A model generated the notes under the pieces. It had not been told where the DNA came from. It was given only the letters and a program-made list of their open reading frames with translations, and did no database searches. This document shows positions 63,046 through 64,000 of a DNA stretch of 64,000 nucleotides, in pieces. The DNA is from Pseudomonas sp. MMS21 TM103. GTDB lineage: Bacteria; Pseudomonadota; Gammaproteobacteria; Pseudomonadales; Pseudomonadaceae. Each line of letters starts with the position of its first letter. The first letter of the stretch is position 1. The stretch is from assembly GCF_022132145.1 (NCBI RefSeq), contig NZ_JAJISP010000001.1:1116001-1180000 (forward strand). The letters are read 5' to 3'. Both the position numbers and the translations under genes were made by a program.

Positions 63046-63969
63046 TCAAGCGCCGGGGACGAAGTGCTTCTGCGTCGTCCCGCGAGCGATCAGGCGCGAC
63101 AGGTAGTCGAGTTTCTGTGGGTCGCGGTCGACGAACTTGAACGTCAGCAGCAGCCATTCACTGTCCGGCTTGGGTTCCAGCGCCGCCACCGCGTGCAGGT
63201 AGCCGTTTAGCCGCGCCACCTCGCCCCCTTCGCCCTGCTCCAGATCGAGCACCGCGCTCTCGAGCACTTGCGGCAACAGTTCGGCGCGCTTGACCACCAG
63301 TTGAGCATCTTTGAGGCTGAGCGCCTTGATCACACAGTTCATGGTGCCGCCAGGCAGGCGCAATTGCCCCTGACCACGTCCGCCAGGGGCCTGCCCCGCC
63401 GATTTGGCCGAAGCGGCTGGCGCTGCGGCAGCCTCCTGGCGCGCCAATAAGGCCTCTGCCGGAGCGGTGGCCGCTGGCTTGCTCACCTGGGCCTGACCGC
63501 CGCCGGTCAGCGCCGCCAGGGAGTCATTGGCGAAGCCACCACTGCTGAGCATTTTCGGCGGCGCACTGGCCGCCAGGGCTTGCAGCTTGCCGGCACGGCT
63601 CAGGGCCTTCTTGACCTTGGTCACTAACTGCTCGTTGGAGAAGGGCTTGCCAATGAAGTCGGAAACACCGGCCTGGATCGCCTGGATCACGTTGTCCTTG
63701 TCGCCACGGCTGGTGACCATGATGAAAGGCACGGTCTTCAGGGTGTCCTGCTCACGGCACCAGCTGAGCAACTCGAGCCCGGACATCTCGGGCATTTCCC
63801 AATCGCAGAGAATCAGGTCGATGCTTTGTCGGCCGAGCAGTTGCTGGGCTTTGCGCCCGTTGACCGCTTCGACAATCTGCACGCCGGGAAAGTGGTCGCG
63901 CAGGCCCTTTTTCACCAGGTCACGGATAAAGGTTGCATCGTCCACTACCAGTACGCTGACTTTGCTCAT
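63046..63969 (-). CDS. Response regulator with PilZ-like C-terminal domain
   Basis: A 307-residue two-component protein. The receiver (about 1-125) has VVDDATFIRDLVKKGL, phosphoacceptor D56 in LILCDWEMPEMSG and lysine in IGKPFSNEQL. A flexible A/Q/P-rich linker (about 130-205) leads to a C-terminal domain resembling PilZ, with GGTMNCVIKALSLKDAQLVV and LNGYLHAVAALEPK. The canonical RxxxR c-di-GMP motif is not obvious. It matches the regulator before phoU in P. aeruginosa (PA5364, from memory). A partner kinase is not present. Confidence 0.85.
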   Translation of the reverse strand: MSKVSVLVVDDATFIRDLVKKGLRDHFPGVQIVEAVNGRKAQQLLGRQSIDLILCDWEMPEMSGLELLSWCREQDTLKTVPFIMVTSRGDKDNVIQAIQAGVSDFIGKPFSNEQLVTKVKKALSRAGKLQALAASAPPKMLSSGGFANDSLAALTGGGQAQVSKPAATAPAEALLARQEAAAAPAASAKSAGQAPGGRGQGQLRLPGGTMNCVIKALSLKDAQLVVKRAELLPQVLESAVLDLEQGEGGEVARLNGYLHAVAALEPKPDSEWLLLTFKFVDRDPQKLDYLSRLIARGTTQKHFVPGA

Positions 63970-64000
63970 CGGCCACTCCCGTTCGAATGGCTCCCAGCAT

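Overview
The window is a stretch of a Pseudomonas chromosome that is not P. aeruginosa itself. Its gene order follows, from memory, the P. aeruginosa block from about PA5312 to PA5364 near the replication origin: kauB, an aminotransferase, a cupin, rpmG, rpmB, dppA-like, radC, coaBC, dut, algC, argB, pyrE, crc, rph, yicC, gmk, rpoZ, spoT, ridA, oxyR, recG, HU, rubredoxins, the glc operon, ubiC, ubiA, phoB, phoR, a CorC-like gene and a PilZ-type response regulator. Coding density is high and the base composition is GC-rich throughout. No tRNA, rRNA, CRISPR array, transposase, integrase or phage gene was seen.

Layout. 1-3301: divergent polyamine/omega-amino-acid catabolism genes, with a PuuR-like palindrome over the promoter. 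3526-3928: ribosomal proteins L33 and L28, read leftward from a good promoter. 4291-14917: a peptide-binding protein, radC, coaBC, dut, a long membrane-anchored form of algC, argB, pyrE and crc. 14979-20574: rph, yicC, gmk, rpoZ and spoT. 20702-29350: ridA, a lipoprotein, an epimerase-like gene, oxyR, recG, a YbaK-HDOD fusion, two small proteins and HU. 29539-31299: rubredoxin reductase and two tandem rubredoxins. 31507-40984: the complete glycolate operon glcDEFGBA, with divergent glcC and two near-identical GlcC-type operators between them. 41164-46418: ubiC, ubiA, phoB (with a Pho box), phoR and a CNNM/CBS protein.

46424-61095 is the accessory part: a full ectoine/5-hydroxyectoine uptake and catabolism cluster. 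doeA (ectoine hydrolase) and doeB (deacetylase) open the ring and remove acetate to give 2,4-diaminobutyrate. doeD and doeC take this through aspartate semialdehyde to aspartate. eutA, eutB and eutC are the genes usually linked to 5-hydroxyectoine. uehA, uehB and uehC form a TRAP importer. enuR (MocR family) and doeX (AsnC/Lrp family) are the regulators. The importer is split: the binding protein is encoded leftward beside doeA-doeB, and the two membrane subunits rightward behind enuR. An EamA-type transporter sits directly behind eutA. No ectABC or ectD genes are present, so the compounds would serve as nutrients or imported protectants and are not made from this locus.

61335-63969 returns to core genes: a DUF4124-M23 peptidase, a small membrane protein and a response regulator. 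By remembered synteny, the ectoine cluster is inserted between the PA5362-like and PA5363/PA5364-like genes, just before phoU. Several intergenic gaps carry related imperfect palindromes that look like REP elements.
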